Positions 1-10,136 of a DNA stretch of 64,000 bases are shown here, piece after piece; position 1 is the first letter of the stretch, and every line of letters begins with the position of its first letter. Source of the stretch: Actinomyces viscosus (GTDB lineage: Bacteria; Actinomycetota; Actinomycetes; Actinomycetales; Actinomycetaceae); NCBI RefSeq assembly GCF_900637975.1, contig NZ_LR134477.1, forward strand, positions 1,302,001 through 1,366,000. The letters are read 5' to 3'. The notes under the pieces were generated by a model. It was not told the origin of the DNA. It did no database searches and was given only the letters and a program-made list of their open reading frames with translations. The translations under genes and the position numbers were made by a program.

Positions 1-1
1 G

Positions 2-415
2 TCCCAGGATCATTGGGCGCCCCAGGACTCCTGCGCCGGGGAGGACCCTATGGATCGCACTGTTGCCAGGCCCGCCCCCCGGTCCGCGCCCTCGCTCCTG
101 CTGGACACCGGTCAGCGGGTCGACCTCGCTGCCGCAGGCACAGTCCTGCTGGGACGCGACCCGCAGGCGGCCCCTCCCTGGGAGGGCGCCCGAACCGTTG
201 CCGTGGACGATCCGGGATTCTCCATCTCCAAGACCCATGTCGCCGTCGTCCTGGACGGCACCGGCGTGCTCGTTGAGGACCTGGGCTCCACCAACGGCAC
301 CACGGTGGAAACTCCTGACGGAGCGTTGATGACTGCTGGTGAGGGGCAACGCGTCAGGGCCAGCGTCGGCGACATCGTCCATGTCGGTCAACGCCGGTTC
401 ACGGTGGGGCACTGA
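2..415 (+). CDS. FHA domain protein, possibly 5'-truncated by the window edge
   Basis: The C-terminal ~100 residues form a forkhead-associated domain, which binds phosphothreonine: a GRD strand start, SISKTH and DLGSTNGT carry the classic Gly-Arg, Ser-His and Asn-Gly positions. The reading frame is open upstream to base 2, and the residues before the first ATG (position 50) look like a protein linker (…WAPQD…). I therefore think this may be the tail of a larger protein, for example a membrane protein with a C-terminal FHA domain. The alternative is a free-standing 121-residue protein starting at 50, which has a plausible GGGGAGGA ribosome site five bases upstream. It precedes the phosphatase gene by 14 bases and is probably in the same operon. 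Confidence 0.8.
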   Translation, partial: SQDHWAPQDSCAGEDPMDRTVARPAPRSAPSLLLDTGQRVDLAAAGTVLLGRDPQAAPPWEGARTVAVDDPGFSISKTHVAVVLDGTGVLVEDLGSTNGTTVETPDGALMTAGEGQRVRASVGDIVHVGQRRFTVGH

Positions 416-429
416 GACGGGATGACGAG

Positions 430-1314
430 ATGAACAGCTCCACCACCGCGCATCGAGCGGCTCATGCGGCCGGGCACCCGCAGGAGGTCCGTCTCATCGT
501 ACGCCACGGCTCGGCCACCGACGTCGGCCAGGTCCGCACCGACAACGAGGACTCGCTGCTGGCCGGCTCTCCGGTCTTCCTCGTCGCGGACGGCATGGGC
601 GGACACCGCTTAGGCGGTGCCGCCTCGGCTCACGCCGTCAGAGCCTTCGAGGACCTCGTGGGACGCGCCTTTGTTACATCACGGGAGTTCAACAGGCGGC
701 TGACCCGTGCCGCGCGCAGCGTGGCCGCCCTGGGGAGTGGGGAACGCGCCCCCGGATCGACGCTCACAGGTCTGCTGCTCTCCCGGCAGGGAGCACTTCC
801 GTGCCTACGAGTGGTGAACATCGGCGACTCACGCACCTACCACCTGTCCGCGCAGTCCTTCTCCCAGATCACCCACGACCACTCTGAGGTCCAGGAGCTC
901 ATCGACTCCGGTCACCTGGACCGGGCCCGGACACTGTCATCGCTCAGCCGCAACGTCATCACCCGGGCGCTGGGCGCCGGCGGTGGGGATCAGGTGGTGG
1001 CCGACCAGTACCTTCTGCCGGCCACCGTAGGCGACCGCTTCATCATCTGCTCAGACGGGCTGAGCGGGCACGTCACCGAGTCCCTCATCGAGACGGTGGC
1101 CAGGTCCGTGCCCGACCCGGGCGACGCCGCCCAGGAGCTGGTCGCCCTGGCCCTGGCCACTGGCGGACGAGACAACGTCACCGTCATCGTCGTCGACGTC
1201 GTGGAGGCCTTCCCTCCCTGGGAGAACACGCAGGTGGACGACACCACGCTGCCCCGGGCCACCAGCGCTGACTCCACCGTCCCCACCCCCGCCTCCAGGA
1301 GGTCCTGTCCATGA
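430..1314 (+). CDS. PP2C-family Ser/Thr protein phosphatase
   Basis: 294 residues with the metal-dependent phosphatase motifs in order: RTDNEDS near residue 36, VADGMGGH near 53, GDSRTY, CSDGLSGHV and GGRDNVTV. The aspartates bind the Mn/Mg pair. The family removes phosphate from Ser/Thr residues, and here the obvious opponent is the kinase two genes downstream. The protein is cytosolic, with no signal peptide or membrane segment. Its stop overlaps the next start by four bases (1311–1314), which suggests translational coupling. Confidence 0.93.
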   Translation: MNSSTTAHRAAHAAGHPQEVRLIVRHGSATDVGQVRTDNEDSLLAGSPVFLVADGMGGHRLGGAASAHAVRAFEDLVGRAFVTSREFNRRLTRAARSVAALGSGERAPGSTLTGLLLSRQGALPCLRVVNIGDSRTYHLSAQSFSQITHDHSEVQELIDSGHLDRARTLSSLSRNVITRALGAGGGDQVVADQYLLPATVGDRFIICSDGLSGHVTESLIETVARSVPDPGDAAQELVALALATGGRDNVTVIVVDVVEAFPPWENTQVDDTTLPRATSADSTVPTPASRRSCP

Positions 1315-2963
1315 GCATGCTGGCACGCTGGGTACCCGGCGACATCCTGGTCGCCGTCGCCGACGGCGGCGTCCTCGCCCTCGACGGGAGCGCTCAGGCC
1401 GTGGAGGCGATGTGGGCCGACCTTAGTGAGCACCGCGGCCTCGGTGACCTACTGCGAAGCCTGAGCCGGCTGCACGACAACGAGGTCTTCACCCTTCCCG
1501 ACTTCCTCATGATGGCCATCGACGGCCAGGAGCTGCGAGTGGCCGCCCGGGGGCGTTTCAACCTCCACCTGGACACCGCCGACGGCAAGCGCAGCTTCAG
1601 CGCCTCCGAGGTCGTCGTGTGGGAGGAGTCCCGCTATGACCAGGTCGACCAGTGCATCCTCGAGCTCGCCCCGGACGCTGGAGGCTCGGCCAGCCCCGAA
1701 CAGCTCGAGGAGCTCCTCCCTCTGAGGTCGGGGATCGTCCGGGCCTCACAGCTGCACATCGGGTTCGGCTCCCACCCGACCCCGTTGTCCCCTCCGGCTC
1801 CGTCCAGCGCTCTCAGGGGTGAGGAGGCGCAGCTGCCGTCGGCGGTCCAGGAAGTCATTCAGCAGGCCCAGACCGAAGACGTCCTGGAGCAGGTCGTCCC
1901 ACCGGCGGCTCTCCGTCCTGCGACGCAGGGCCAGGAGGAGGCCGTCTACCCGGACTCCCCCGATCCCGGACGGACGCTGGGACCGGAGTCCTTGGATCTG
2001 CTGGCCGGTGCGGACTCCCCGCAGGGGACCGGGTCCGAGGACCCGGCCGCGGTACTGGTGGGCCCCGACGACGTTCCGGCGGCCGAAGCCGCAGACCCGC
2101 AGATACGCGAGCAGCAGGCCGAGGACGAGTACTTCGGTCATCTCTTCGAGCACACGATGATGCGGGGGGTCGAGGCGGCGGCCATCCGCTCAGTCCACTC
2201 CGAGGACGTTGATCCGTTGGCCCAGGTCACCGGGGGGCTTGGACGCCATCGGGCCGTCCCCCAGGGGGAGGACACCTCCAGTCACCCTCTCGAGGCGTAC
2301 TCGGCGCAGGCAGACGATCCGATCCCGGCTCACGGACAGGCCCTGGACGACGGCGCGGATGCGGTGTCCCCCAATGATTCCACCCCCTCGGATGAGCACT
2401 GGCGACATGACGGGCGCACCGTCTCGGCCGCCAGACTTCATGCCGCCAGGGACGCACTGGGCGGGCAGTCCACGATGACCGGTCCCGATGACCTGTCCGG
2501 CACCAGCCCCAGTGTGCTGGCCGTCTTCTGCGAGGCGGGGCATCCCAATCCCGTGCACGCCTCCTCGTGTCGCGAGTGCGACGGCGCCATCACCTCCAGA
2601 ACCGGCCAGGTCCAGCGACCAGTCCTGGGCATTCTGCGTGTCTCCTCCGGTGCCACCACGGTTCTGGACGCCGATGTCATCATCGGCCGAGTACCCCAGG
2701 GCACGAGCAGCACCTCCGCTCAGAGCCCCCGCCTGCTGGCGGTCCCCAGCCCGGGCAAGGCGATCTCGAAGACTCACTGCGCCGTGCGGGTCGAGGGCTG
2801 GGACATGAGTGTGGAGGATCTGGGGTCCACCAACGGCACCTTCCTGCTGCGCGCCGGGGAGGAGCCCCGCCGGGTGCCTGAGCACCAACCGCTCTTCCTG
2901 CGTATCGGCGACGTCATCGACATCGGTGACGACACCACCCTGACAGTGGAGCGTGAGGCGTGA
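1311..2963 (+). CDS. FHA domain protein with zinc-ribbon-like motif
   Basis: 550 residues. The N-terminal ~160 residues look folded but I do not recognise them. A long acidic, Pro/Ser-rich linker follows. Near residue 405 there is a C…H…C..C pattern (CEAGHPNP…CRECD) resembling a zinc ribbon. The last ~100 residues form an FHA domain (IGR, AISKTHC, DLGSTNGT), so it should bind phosphothreonine. It has no membrane segment. The start ATG has GGAGG upstream, and both ends overlap neighbouring genes by four bases (phosphatase and kinase). It is likely a scaffold or reader for the kinase; the N-terminal role is unknown. Confidence 0.85.
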   Translation: MSMLARWVPGDILVAVADGGVLALDGSAQAVEAMWADLSEHRGLGDLLRSLSRLHDNEVFTLPDFLMMAIDGQELRVAARGRFNLHLDTADGKRSFSASEVVVWEESRYDQVDQCILELAPDAGGSASPEQLEELLPLRSGIVRASQLHIGFGSHPTPLSPPAPSSALRGEEAQLPSAVQEVIQQAQTEDVLEQVVPPAALRPATQGQEEAVYPDSPDPGRTLGPESLDLLAGADSPQGTGSEDPAAVLVGPDDVPAAEAADPQIREQQAEDEYFGHLFEHTMMRGVEAAAIRSVHSEDVDPLAQVTGGLGRHRAVPQGEDTSSHPLEAYSAQADDPIPAHGQALDDGADAVSPNDSTPSDEHWRHDGRTVSAARLHAARDALGGQSTMTGPDDLSGTSPSVLAVFCEAGHPNPVHASSCRECDGAITSRTGQVQRPVLGILRVSSGATTVLDADVIIGRVPQGTSSTSAQSPRLLAVPSPGKAISKTHCAVRVEGWDMSVEDLGSTNGTFLLRAGEEPRRVPEHQPLFLRIGDVIDIGDDTTLTVEREA

Positions 2964-4747
2964 TGCCCTCCGAGAGGAACGCTCCCCCGCAGGGGCCACC
3001 GATCCCCGGAGCCAGGCCCAAGCGCTTCCTGGGCGCCGGGGGCTTCGCCGATGTCTTCCTCTATGAGCAGCAGGTGCCGCGCCGCGACGTGGCGGTCAAG
3101 ATCCTGAGGCAAGGAGGCAGCCAGCAAGACCACCACCGGTTCACCACCGAGGCGGACCTCATGGCCCGGCTGTCGTCGCACCCCTCCATCGTGTCGGTCT
3201 ATGGGGCCGGGACGGTGGAGGAGGAGCGCAGCTACCTCATCATGGAGTACTGTCCCCCGCCCCACCTGGGCAAGCTGGCTGCCTCGCAGCCCTTGTCCCT
3301 CACACGCACCCTGGAGATCGGAATCCAGGTGGCGGGCGCGGTGGAGACCATTCACCGGGTCGGTTACCTTCACCGCGATATCAAGCCGGCCAATGTCCTC
3401 GTCACCCCCTTCGGGCGTCCGGTGCTCGGCGACTTCGGGATCGCCGCGCCCATTGGGCTGAGCATCGAGCAGGACGAGTTCGGTGGGGCCTCCCCACCAT
3501 GGGCCTCTCCCGAGCAACAGCTCGACCAGGAGAGTCTGACACCGGCCTCGGACGTCTACGCCCTGGCCGCGACCATCTACACGCTGCTAGCGGGGCGCTC
3601 ACCCCACGTCGACGTCTCCGGCGCCGACCGCAACGACCAGCTCTCGATGCTCGACCGGGTGCTCCACCGACCAATTCCCCCGATCGGACGACGCGACGTG
3701 CCCGAGCAGCTCGAGCGGGTCCTGATCACGGCGATGGCCAAGTCCCCCCGAGGACGGTATGCCAGCGCTGCCGCCCTGGCTCGAGCGCTGCAACAGGTTC
3801 AGACCGACCTGCAGCTGGCCACCACCCGGCTGGATGTCATGGAGGAGGCGCCCGGAGGGCAGGCCAGTGGGGCCGGGGAGCAGGACTCCACGATGCTGCG
3901 GCCGGTCGTCACGGTGGACCCCGACGGACCGACCGGGACCGCTCCCGCCACCCAGAGGTTTGACGACGCCGCCACGACCTTCACGCCCCGTCGTGTCGAG
4001 GCCCAGTCCACGAGCACCGCCCCGCCGCGCAACCGGCCCCGTCCCCAGTTCTCGGTACCGCAGACGCCCACGGGGCCTCTCATGCCCGAGGCACTCAGCA
4101 CCCGCTCTGGGAGCAGCAGCGATGACGCCGACCTCGCCCTGGAGGCAACGGTCCTGCCGGGGAACCGGACGAGTACCACATCCACCTCGTCGTCATCTCC
4201 ACAGCCCTGGCCCACTCCCCTCTCCGAAGGCGATACGGCCAAGGACACGACGGGCGCTCCGGACACGGAGGAGACTGAGGCGGCCCTGAAGCGGCAGCCC
4301 GGGCGCCTGTCGGGGCGAGCCGTGGCCGTCACCGTCCTGGGCGCCGCCGTCGTGGTCTGCCTGACCGCGATCGGAGTGTGGTCAGTGCTGCGAGGAGAGG
4401 GCGGGACACAGCAGGCCACCGCCCGGCCGGCGACCACCGCACCGCCCGGGGCCGTTCCCGGCGCCGGGATACTGCCCGCCGTCACGGATCTCAAGGTCTC
4501 CCAGGCCGAGGGGCACGTGGCAGCCACCTGGTCCTACGACTCCAGCGGCGGCGACGTGGTCTTCCTGTACCGCATCTCCGACCCGGGCCAGCTGCTTCCA
4601 GTCCAGGAGACCAAGCAGACCAGCGCCACCGTCACACCAGTCAGTACACGCACCTGCATCGAGGTCGTCGCCCGGGACTCCAGCGGGGCCTCGTCGGAGG
4701 CTGCCGTCGCCTGCGTCGACACCCCCGGAGCGGGCAGCACGGGATGA
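2960..4747 (+). CDS. Membrane Ser/Thr protein kinase (PknB-type) with extracellular FN3-like domain
   Basis: 595 residues. The N-terminal kinase domain shows the glycine loop LGAGGFADVF, the VAVKIL lysine, HRDIKPANV (near 139) and GDFGIA. A Pro/Ser/Thr-rich juxtamembrane segment follows. One membrane helix lies at about 453–477 (AVTVLGAAVVVCLTAIGVW). A ~90-residue extracellular tail resembles a fibronectin type III fold, not the PASTA repeats of PknB/StkP. The start is either the GTG at 2960 overlapping the upstream stop or the ATG at 2963. It sits between FHA genes in a secretion locus, so secretion-linked signalling is the likely role; the ligand is unknown. Confidence 0.93.
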   Translation: MMPSERNAPPQGPPIPGARPKRFLGAGGFADVFLYEQQVPRRDVAVKILRQGGSQQDHHRFTTEADLMARLSSHPSIVSVYGAGTVEEERSYLIMEYCPPPHLGKLAASQPLSLTRTLEIGIQVAGAVETIHRVGYLHRDIKPANVLVTPFGRPVLGDFGIAAPIGLSIEQDEFGGASPPWASPEQQLDQESLTPASDVYALAATIYTLLAGRSPHVDVSGADRNDQLSMLDRVLHRPIPPIGRRDVPEQLERVLITAMAKSPRGRYASAAALARALQQVQTDLQLATTRLDVMEEAPGGQASGAGEQDSTMLRPVVTVDPDGPTGTAPATQRFDDAATTFTPRRVEAQSTSTAPPRNRPRPQFSVPQTPTGPLMPEALSTRSGSSSDDADLALEATVLPGNRTSTTSTSSSSPQPWPTPLSEGDTAKDTTGAPDTEETEAALKRQPGRLSGRAVAVTVLGAAVVVCLTAIGVWSVLRGEGGTQQATARPATTAPPGAVPGAGILPAVTDLKVSQAEGHVAATWSYDSSGGDVVFLYRISDPGQLLPVQETKQTSATVTPVSTRTCIEVVARDSSGASSEAAVACVDTPGAGSTG

Positions 4748-4844
4748 GCCGCCAGCTGTCCAAGGCCCTACCGACAGGCTCACGAGCACCGCCGTCCAGG
4801 GAACAACCACGCAATCGAGGAATCACAGGGAAGAAGGAGGGATC

Positions 4845-5603
4845 ATGACGAATCCGTCTGCCGAGCCCCTGCTCGTGGACTTCGTCGGCGAGCTTTACCA
4901 CGTCGAGCCCGGTACACGCTTCAGCATCGGGCGCGAAGGGGATCTCGTGCTCGATGACGACAACCTATTCCTGCACCGCAACTTCCTCATCCTGGAGCAT
5001 GACACGGGCCTGTGGTGGGTCGCCAATGTCGGTTCCCACATCGGGGCGACCCTGACCGAGAAGTCCGGTACCTCCCGTTCCTGGATCGCTCCCGGGGCCC
5101 GGGTTCCACTGGTCTTTCCCGAGATGGCCATCGTGTTCACCGCGGGCTCGACCACCTACGAGATCCTGCTGACCGTCCCACTTCCCGGCTATGAGACCGC
5201 CCAGCCGCGCCCCACGAGCCCCCAGACCGGTGAGGCCACCGTGGGCATGGTGACCCTGACGCCCAGCCAGCACCTGGCGATCCTGGCTCTGGCCGAGCCC
5301 TGGCTCAGGCGCACCGGCACCGGTCCTGTCGACCTGCCCCGCAACGCCGACGCGGCCGCCCGCCTGGGCTGGACCCTGACCCGTTTCAGCCGCAAGCTGG
5401 ACAACGTCTGCGACAAGCTCGACCGCATCGGTGTCAAGGGCATGCGCGGAGGGCCTCGTGCCCACGCCTCCTACCGGCGCACCGCCTTAGTCGACTACGC
5501 CCTGACCGCACGGATCGTCACCGTCGAGGATCTCCCCCTTCTGGACAGCGCGACGCTGCCGACCAGCGCCGGCCCCTCCGCTCCGGGCCCGGCGCAGGAC
5601 TGA
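4845..5603 (+). CDS. FHA-like domain protein of the secretion locus
   Basis: 252 residues. The N-terminal ~110 residues have an FHA-like pattern (FSIGREGDLVLDDD, LHRNFLILEH, NVGSHIGATL), but the SxxH and loop residues are not canonical, so phosphothreonine binding is uncertain. The C-terminal half (LTPSQHLAILALAEPWL…TRFSRKLDNVCDKLD) is helical and could be a winged-helix-like module, which is a guess from pattern only. A strong GAAGGAGG precedes the ATG, and the gene lies 97 bases after the kinase and 9 bases before the EssC-type ATPase. Confidence 0.8.
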   Translation: MTNPSAEPLLVDFVGELYHVEPGTRFSIGREGDLVLDDDNLFLHRNFLILEHDTGLWWVANVGSHIGATLTEKSGTSRSWIAPGARVPLVFPEMAIVFTAGSTTYEILLTVPLPGYETAQPRPTSPQTGEATVGMVTLTPSQHLAILALAEPWLRRTGTGPVDLPRNADAAARLGWTLTRFSRKLDNVCDKLDRIGVKGMRGGPRAHASYRRTALVDYALTARIVTVEDLPLLDSATLPTSAGPSAPGPAQD

Positions 5604-5612
5604 GGCACAGCG

Positions 5613-8600
5613 ATGAAGATTCAGCTCTCCGTGGTCGGGCGCAGCGGCCACCCCACGAACCTGCGCATCACCGCCGACGCCACCGCCACCGTGGGAGACG
5701 TCGCCGCGGCACTGGCCAGTGCCAGTCCCGTCAAGGCCGCAGGGGCCGTCGACCCGGCCACAGTGACGCTGCGGGTGCTCGACCCGGCGGGCATCACTGC
5801 CCCGATCACCCTGACCAGCCACACGCCGCTGGACGAGTCGGGACTGCGCTCAGGCGACCTGGTTAACGTCAGCGCCGTCGTCTCCGAGCGCTCACCGGCT
5901 CAGCAGGTGGCCATCGCCCAGGTCGTGTCGGGTCCCGACAAGGGGCGGAGCTTCCCCCTGGCACCTGGCTCGACCGAGCTGGGACGCTCCAGTCGTTGTG
6001 GCATTGTGCTCAGCGACCCGCTCGTGTCCAAGCGGCACATGCGGATCACGGTGGGGCAGGGCATCGAGGTGCACGACCTCAACTCGGCCAACGGCGTCAT
6101 CGTGGCCGATCAGCGCGTCCAGCGCCTGTCTCTAGGCCCCGACGACCTGGTCACCGTCGGGGACACGACGCTGCGCCTGTCCATGCTGACAACCGTCTCG
6201 TCGATCCCCGGTGCCCGCAAGGGAGGCGACAACGGCGACATCGCCTTCACCCGCTCCCCACGGGTGGTCCCGCGCACGCCCGCGGTCAAGATCAAGCTGC
6301 CCGAGGTGCCACGCTCACGCAACGCCGCCCGGTTCCCGCTGCTGGCGATGGTCATGCCGCTGCTCATGGGGGCGACCATGCTCCTGATGACCCGCAACAT
6401 GCTCAGCCTCATCTTCATCCTCCTCAGCCCGCTCATCATGATCGGCAACTGGGTGGATCAGCGCATCCGGCGCAAGCGCGAGCTCAAGCACGACATCAAG
6501 GTGTTCATCCAGGGGGTGGAGGACGCCGACCGGCGTCTGAACCGCACGTACGCCGCGGAGCGCCGGGCGCGCAAGGCCCAGTACCCGGCTATCAACGAGG
6601 TGGTCGACCAGGCTCTCGCGCTGGGGCCGATGCTATGGTCACGGCGCCCCGAGCACCCTGAGTTCCTCCAGCTGCGCCTGGGGCTGGGGACGGACCTGCC
6701 ACGCACCGAGATCGAAGCGAACACGCACCGCGACGGCCTGGCGGTCCATCACCAGTCCCTGGACAGGCTGCGGGAGCGCTACGCCACGATCAGCGACGTC
6801 CCCATCATCGTCAACCTGCGTGAGGACGGGGCGCTGGGCGTGTGCGGAACCGGCCCGGACCTGGAGGCGGTGGGACGGGCCGTCGTAGCCCAGCTCATCT
6901 GCCTGCACTCCCCCGCGGAGGTCGCGGTGGTCTGCCTGACCGATCCGACCGGCCGGGAGCGGTGGGACTGGCTGGAGTGGGCGCCCCACACCTCCTCCCC
7001 CCACTCCCCGCTGGGGGAGCTGCAGCTGGCCTGCGACGGCGCCACCGGCACCATCCTCCTGGCCCGTCTGGAAGAGCTCATCGTCCAGCGCGGCGCCACC
7101 TCCCCGGCGCGTCGCGGACCGTCGGAGGACGTCAGTGACGACGAGGGGGACGAGGCCATCGTCCCCGACGTCGTGGTCATCGTTGACAACCCGGGGATCA
7201 ACCGTTCCCGGCTCATCCGGGTCGTCGAGCAGGGCCCTGATGTCGGCGTCCACGTCCTGTGGTTCGCCGGCGACGTCGTCGACCTGCCCGCCGCCTGCCG
7301 TACCTTCCTCCATCTGGGCGAGGAGGAGACGGTCGTCGGTTACGTGCGACGCTCACGCAGTGCTACCAATGTCATCCCCGAGTCGCTCAGCCACGCCCAG
7401 GCCCGGGCACTGGGACGCCACCTGGCACCTGTGGTCGACGCCGGGGTGCCCGTCGACGACGAGTCCGACCTACCGGCGGCGATCTCCTTCGTCGGTCTGA
7501 CCGGTGAGGAGCTGGCGGACTCCGTGGAGGCCCAGATCTCCAGATGGAGTGCCAACCACTCGATCATCGACCGAGGTGGGGCGGCCGTCCCCCTCAAGCA
7601 GCCGTTGAGCCTGAGTGCCCTGGTGGGGCAGGGGGCGGAGGCGCCCCTGGCGCTGGACCTGCGCGCCCACGGGCCGCACGCTCTGGTCGGGGGGACAACG
7701 GGCGCCGGAAAGTCGGAGTTCCTCCAGTCCTGGGTGCTGGGGATGGCCCAGTCCCTGTCCCCGGACCGCATCACCTTCCTCTTCGTGGACTACAAGGGGG
7801 GCTCGGCCTTCGCCCGCTGCACCGAGCTGCCGCACTGCGTCGGTCTGGTGACGGACCTGTCCCCCTACCTGGTGAGACGGGCGCTGACCAGTCTGAGGGC
7901 CGAGCTGCGCCACCGCGAGCACCTGCTCAATGAGAAGGGCGCCAAGGACCTGGTCACGCTGGAGAAGACCGGGGATCCCGACTGCCCTCCTAGCCTCGTC
8001 ATCGTCGTCGACGAGTTCGCCGCCCTGGTCGGTGAGGTCCCGGAGTTCGTCGACGGCGTCGTCGACGTCGCCCAGAGAGGCCGGTCCCTGGGACTGCACC
8101 TGGTCCTGGCCACCCAGCGCCCCGCCGGTGTCATCAAGGACAACCTGCGGGCCAACACCAACCTGCGCGTGGCGCTGCGCATGGCCGACGAGTCCGACTC
8201 CCAGGACGTCCTGGGAGAGAAGACCGCCGCCCACTTCCCTCCGGAGTTTCCGGGACGCGCCGCCGCCAAGACCGGTCCGGGCCGGGTGACCCGATTCCAG
8301 TCCGCCTACCCCGGGGCCCGCACCTCCGCCCAGCTACAGGTGACTCGCGTCTCAGTCGACGAGATGACCTTCGGGATCCCCCGCCCCTGGCAGGTGGCTC
8401 ATGTCGAGGCCGCGTCCGACGACGTCCCCCAGGACATCGAGAGGGTCGTGGACACGGTCAAGCGGGCCTCCCAGGAGGCGGGCATCGCCGCGCCGCGCAA
8501 GCCGTGGCTGGAGGAGCTCGCAACCACCTACGACCTGAACTACCTGCCCCAGCGCCGGGACACCGAGCTGATCCTGGGCGTCGTCGACGACCCGGACAGC

Positions 8601-10052
8601 CAGGACCAGTACGCGGAGTACTTCCGTCCGGACGATGACGGCAACATCTGCTTCTATGGCTCGTCGGGCTCGGGGAAGTCGACGGCGCTGCGGACCCTGG
8701 CGATCGCGGCCGGGATCACGCCCCGCTCGGGGCCGGTGGATGTCTACGCCCTCGACTTCGCCGGTGGCGGGCTGCGGATGCTGGAGTCACTGCCGCACGT
8801 GGGTGCCGTCGTCGACGGGGATGACGAGGAGCGTGTCAGCCGGCTGCTGAGCCATGTGGTGAGCATCGTCGACGAGCGCTCCGAGCGCTATTCGCAGAGC
8901 CGTGCGGGCACCATCACCGACTACCGGCGCATCTCCCACCGCAATGAGGAGCCCCGTCTACTGCTCCTGCTCGACGGCGTGGGCTCCATGCGCGCCGAGC
9001 TGGAGAAGACCTCCGACGGCGTGGCACTGCTGGACCTGCTCCAGCGGATCCTCGTCGACGGCCGCGGAGTGGGGGTTCACGTGGCTGCGACCGCCGAGCG
9101 CCCCAACGCCGTGCCCACCTCGATGAGCAACTCCTTCCAACGCAAGATCGTCCTGCGGCAGACCGATGAGGACGGGTACATGTACTTCAGCCTGCCCAAG
9201 GACGTGCTCACCCCCTCCAGCCCTCCGGGAAGGGCTATGCAGGTGGGGCGCAAGGACGAGGAGCTGCAGCTGGCGATCCTGGGGGACAATGTCAATGTCC
9301 TGTCCCAGTCGCGTCTGGTGGACTCCCTGGGGCACTACCTCACCCGTCAGGGCAGGCAGCGGCCGGCCGCCATTGGAAAGCTGCCCGCGGAGCTGCCCGC
9401 GGCGGGGCTGCCACGAACAGTAGCCGGCGCGCCGGCGCTGGGGATGTCCTCGGACACGCTGGCCATGACGGGCTTCGAGCCGGTCGGCGCGATCCTGCTG
9501 GGCGGGCAGCCCCAGTCGGGAACCTCCAACGCGATCCGCTGGATGAGTACGGCACTGCGCGAGTGGGATCCGCAGATCGTCCGGGTGCACCTGGCCTCCC
9601 GGCGCTCACCGCTGGCAGCCGTGGAGGGGCTGTGGGACCTGTCCGTCTCCGGTGAGGAGAAGATCCGTGAGGCCCTCGAACGGCTCTCACCGACCCTGGA
9701 TGTGGAGGCCGAGCCGGGCCATCCTCGAGTCGCCCTGTTCATTGAGGGCTATCCCGAGTTCCTCCAGGCCCCGCTGGAGATGGCACTCATCGACGCGGTC
9801 AAGAAGGCCAAGCGCAACGGGCACCTCGTCGTTGCCGAGGGCGACACCTCCCAGTGGAACTCCTCCTGGCCACTGCTCCAGGAGGTGCGCTCCGCCCGCA
9901 CCGGTCTCATCCTCCAACCCGACTCCATGGACGGCGAGCTCATTCTGCGCACCCCGACACCGAAGGTGCGCCGCGGTGAGATGCCGGTGGGGCGGGGCTA
10001 CTGGGTCAGTGCCGGTCGTGCCGTCAAGGTTCAGGTCCCGCTCATGGAGTGA
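5613..10052 (+). CDS. essC: EssC/EccC-type FtsK/SpoIIIE ATPase of a type VII secretion system
   Basis: 1479 residues. It is the motor that engages WXG100-type substrates at the membrane. Order: a ubiquitin-like N-terminal segment (1–100); an FHA domain (~110–195: ELGRSSRCG, VSKRHM, LNSANG); two membrane helices (~240–285); then three FtsK/SpoIIIE modules. Module 1 has an intact Walker A (GGTTGAGKSE, ~691) and Walker B (VIVVDEFAAL). Module 2 has Walker A (GSSGSGKST, ~1015) but LLLLDGVGS at the B position. Module 3 (~1295, GGQPQSGTSN) lacks the GKS/T and is probably a substrate-binding, non-hydrolysing domain, as in other EssC proteins. The single FHA domain and one-chain design resemble Firmicutes EssC more than the split EccCa/EccCb of some mycobacterial ESX systems. 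Confidence 0.93.
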   Translation: MKIQLSVVGRSGHPTNLRITADATATVGDVAAALASASPVKAAGAVDPATVTLRVLDPAGITAPITLTSHTPLDESGLRSGDLVNVSAVVSERSPAQQVAIAQVVSGPDKGRSFPLAPGSTELGRSSRCGIVLSDPLVSKRHMRITVGQGIEVHDLNSANGVIVADQRVQRLSLGPDDLVTVGDTTLRLSMLTTVSSIPGARKGGDNGDIAFTRSPRVVPRTPAVKIKLPEVPRSRNAARFPLLAMVMPLLMGATMLLMTRNMLSLIFILLSPLIMIGNWVDQRIRRKRELKHDIKVFIQGVEDADRRLNRTYAAERRARKAQYPAINEVVDQALALGPMLWSRRPEHPEFLQLRLGLGTDLPRTEIEANTHRDGLAVHHQSLDRLRERYATISDVPIIVNLREDGALGVCGTGPDLEAVGRAVVAQLICLHSPAEVAVVCLTDPTGRERWDWLEWAPHTSSPHSPLGELQLACDGATGTILLARLEELIVQRGATSPARRGPSEDVSDDEGDEAIVPDVVVIVDNPGINRSRLIRVVEQGPDVGVHVLWFAGDVVDLPAACRTFLHLGEEETVVGYVRRSRSATNVIPESLSHAQARALGRHLAPVVDAGVPVDDESDLPAAISFVGLTGEELADSVEAQISRWSANHSIIDRGGAAVPLKQPLSLSALVGQGAEAPLALDLRAHGPHALVGGTTGAGKSEFLQSWVLGMAQSLSPDRITFLFVDYKGGSAFARCTELPHCVGLVTDLSPYLVRRALTSLRAELRHREHLLNEKGAKDLVTLEKTGDPDCPPSLVIVVDEFAALVGEVPEFVDGVVDVAQRGRSLGLHLVLATQRPAGVIKDNLRANTNLRVALRMADESDSQDVLGEKTAAHFPPEFPGRAAAKTGPGRVTRFQSAYPGARTSAQLQVTRVSVDEMTFGIPRPWQVAHVEAASDDVPQDIERVVDTVKRASQEAGIAAPRKPWLEELATTYDLNYLPQRRDTELILGVVDDPDSQDQYAEYFRPDDDGNICFYGSSGSGKSTALRTLAIAAGITPRSGPVDVYALDFAGGGLRMLESLPHVGAVVDGDDEERVSRLLSHVVSIVDERSERYSQSRAGTITDYRRISHRNEEPRLLLLLDGVGSMRAELEKTSDGVALLDLLQRILVDGRGVGVHVAATAERPNAVPTSMSNSFQRKIVLRQTDEDGYMYFSLPKDVLTPSSPPGRAMQVGRKDEELQLAILGDNVNVLSQSRLVDSLGHYLTRQGRQRPAAIGKLPAELPAAGLPRTVAGAPALGMSSDTLAMTGFEPVGAILLGGQPQSGTSNAIRWMSTALREWDPQIVRVHLASRRSPLAAVEGLWDLSVSGEEKIREALERLSPTLDVEAEPGHPRVALFIEGYPEFLQAPLEMALIDAVKKAKRNGHLVVAEGDTSQWNSSWPLLQEVRSARTGLILQPDSMDGELILRTPTPKVRRGEMPVGRGYWVSAGRAVKVQVPLME

Positions 10053-10115
10053 GCGGAACCCAACGGCCGCAGGTCGCCGTTACAAACCCCGGCCACCCCG
10101 GACAGTGCTCCACGG

Positions 10116-10136
10116 TGGGGGTTGACCCCCATCGCC
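10116..10136 (+). promoter_or_regulatory. Conserved 21-nt upstream element, copy 1
   Basis: TGGGGGTTGA, then C, then CCCCATCGCC. The same 21 bases with one difference occur at 14128–14148, and both copies end exactly 63 bases before their start codons. The element can form a short G/C hairpin and contains TTGAC, which could be a −35 hexamer. It lies downstream of the essC stop, so it suggests a separate promoter for the substrate genes. Confidence 0.6.
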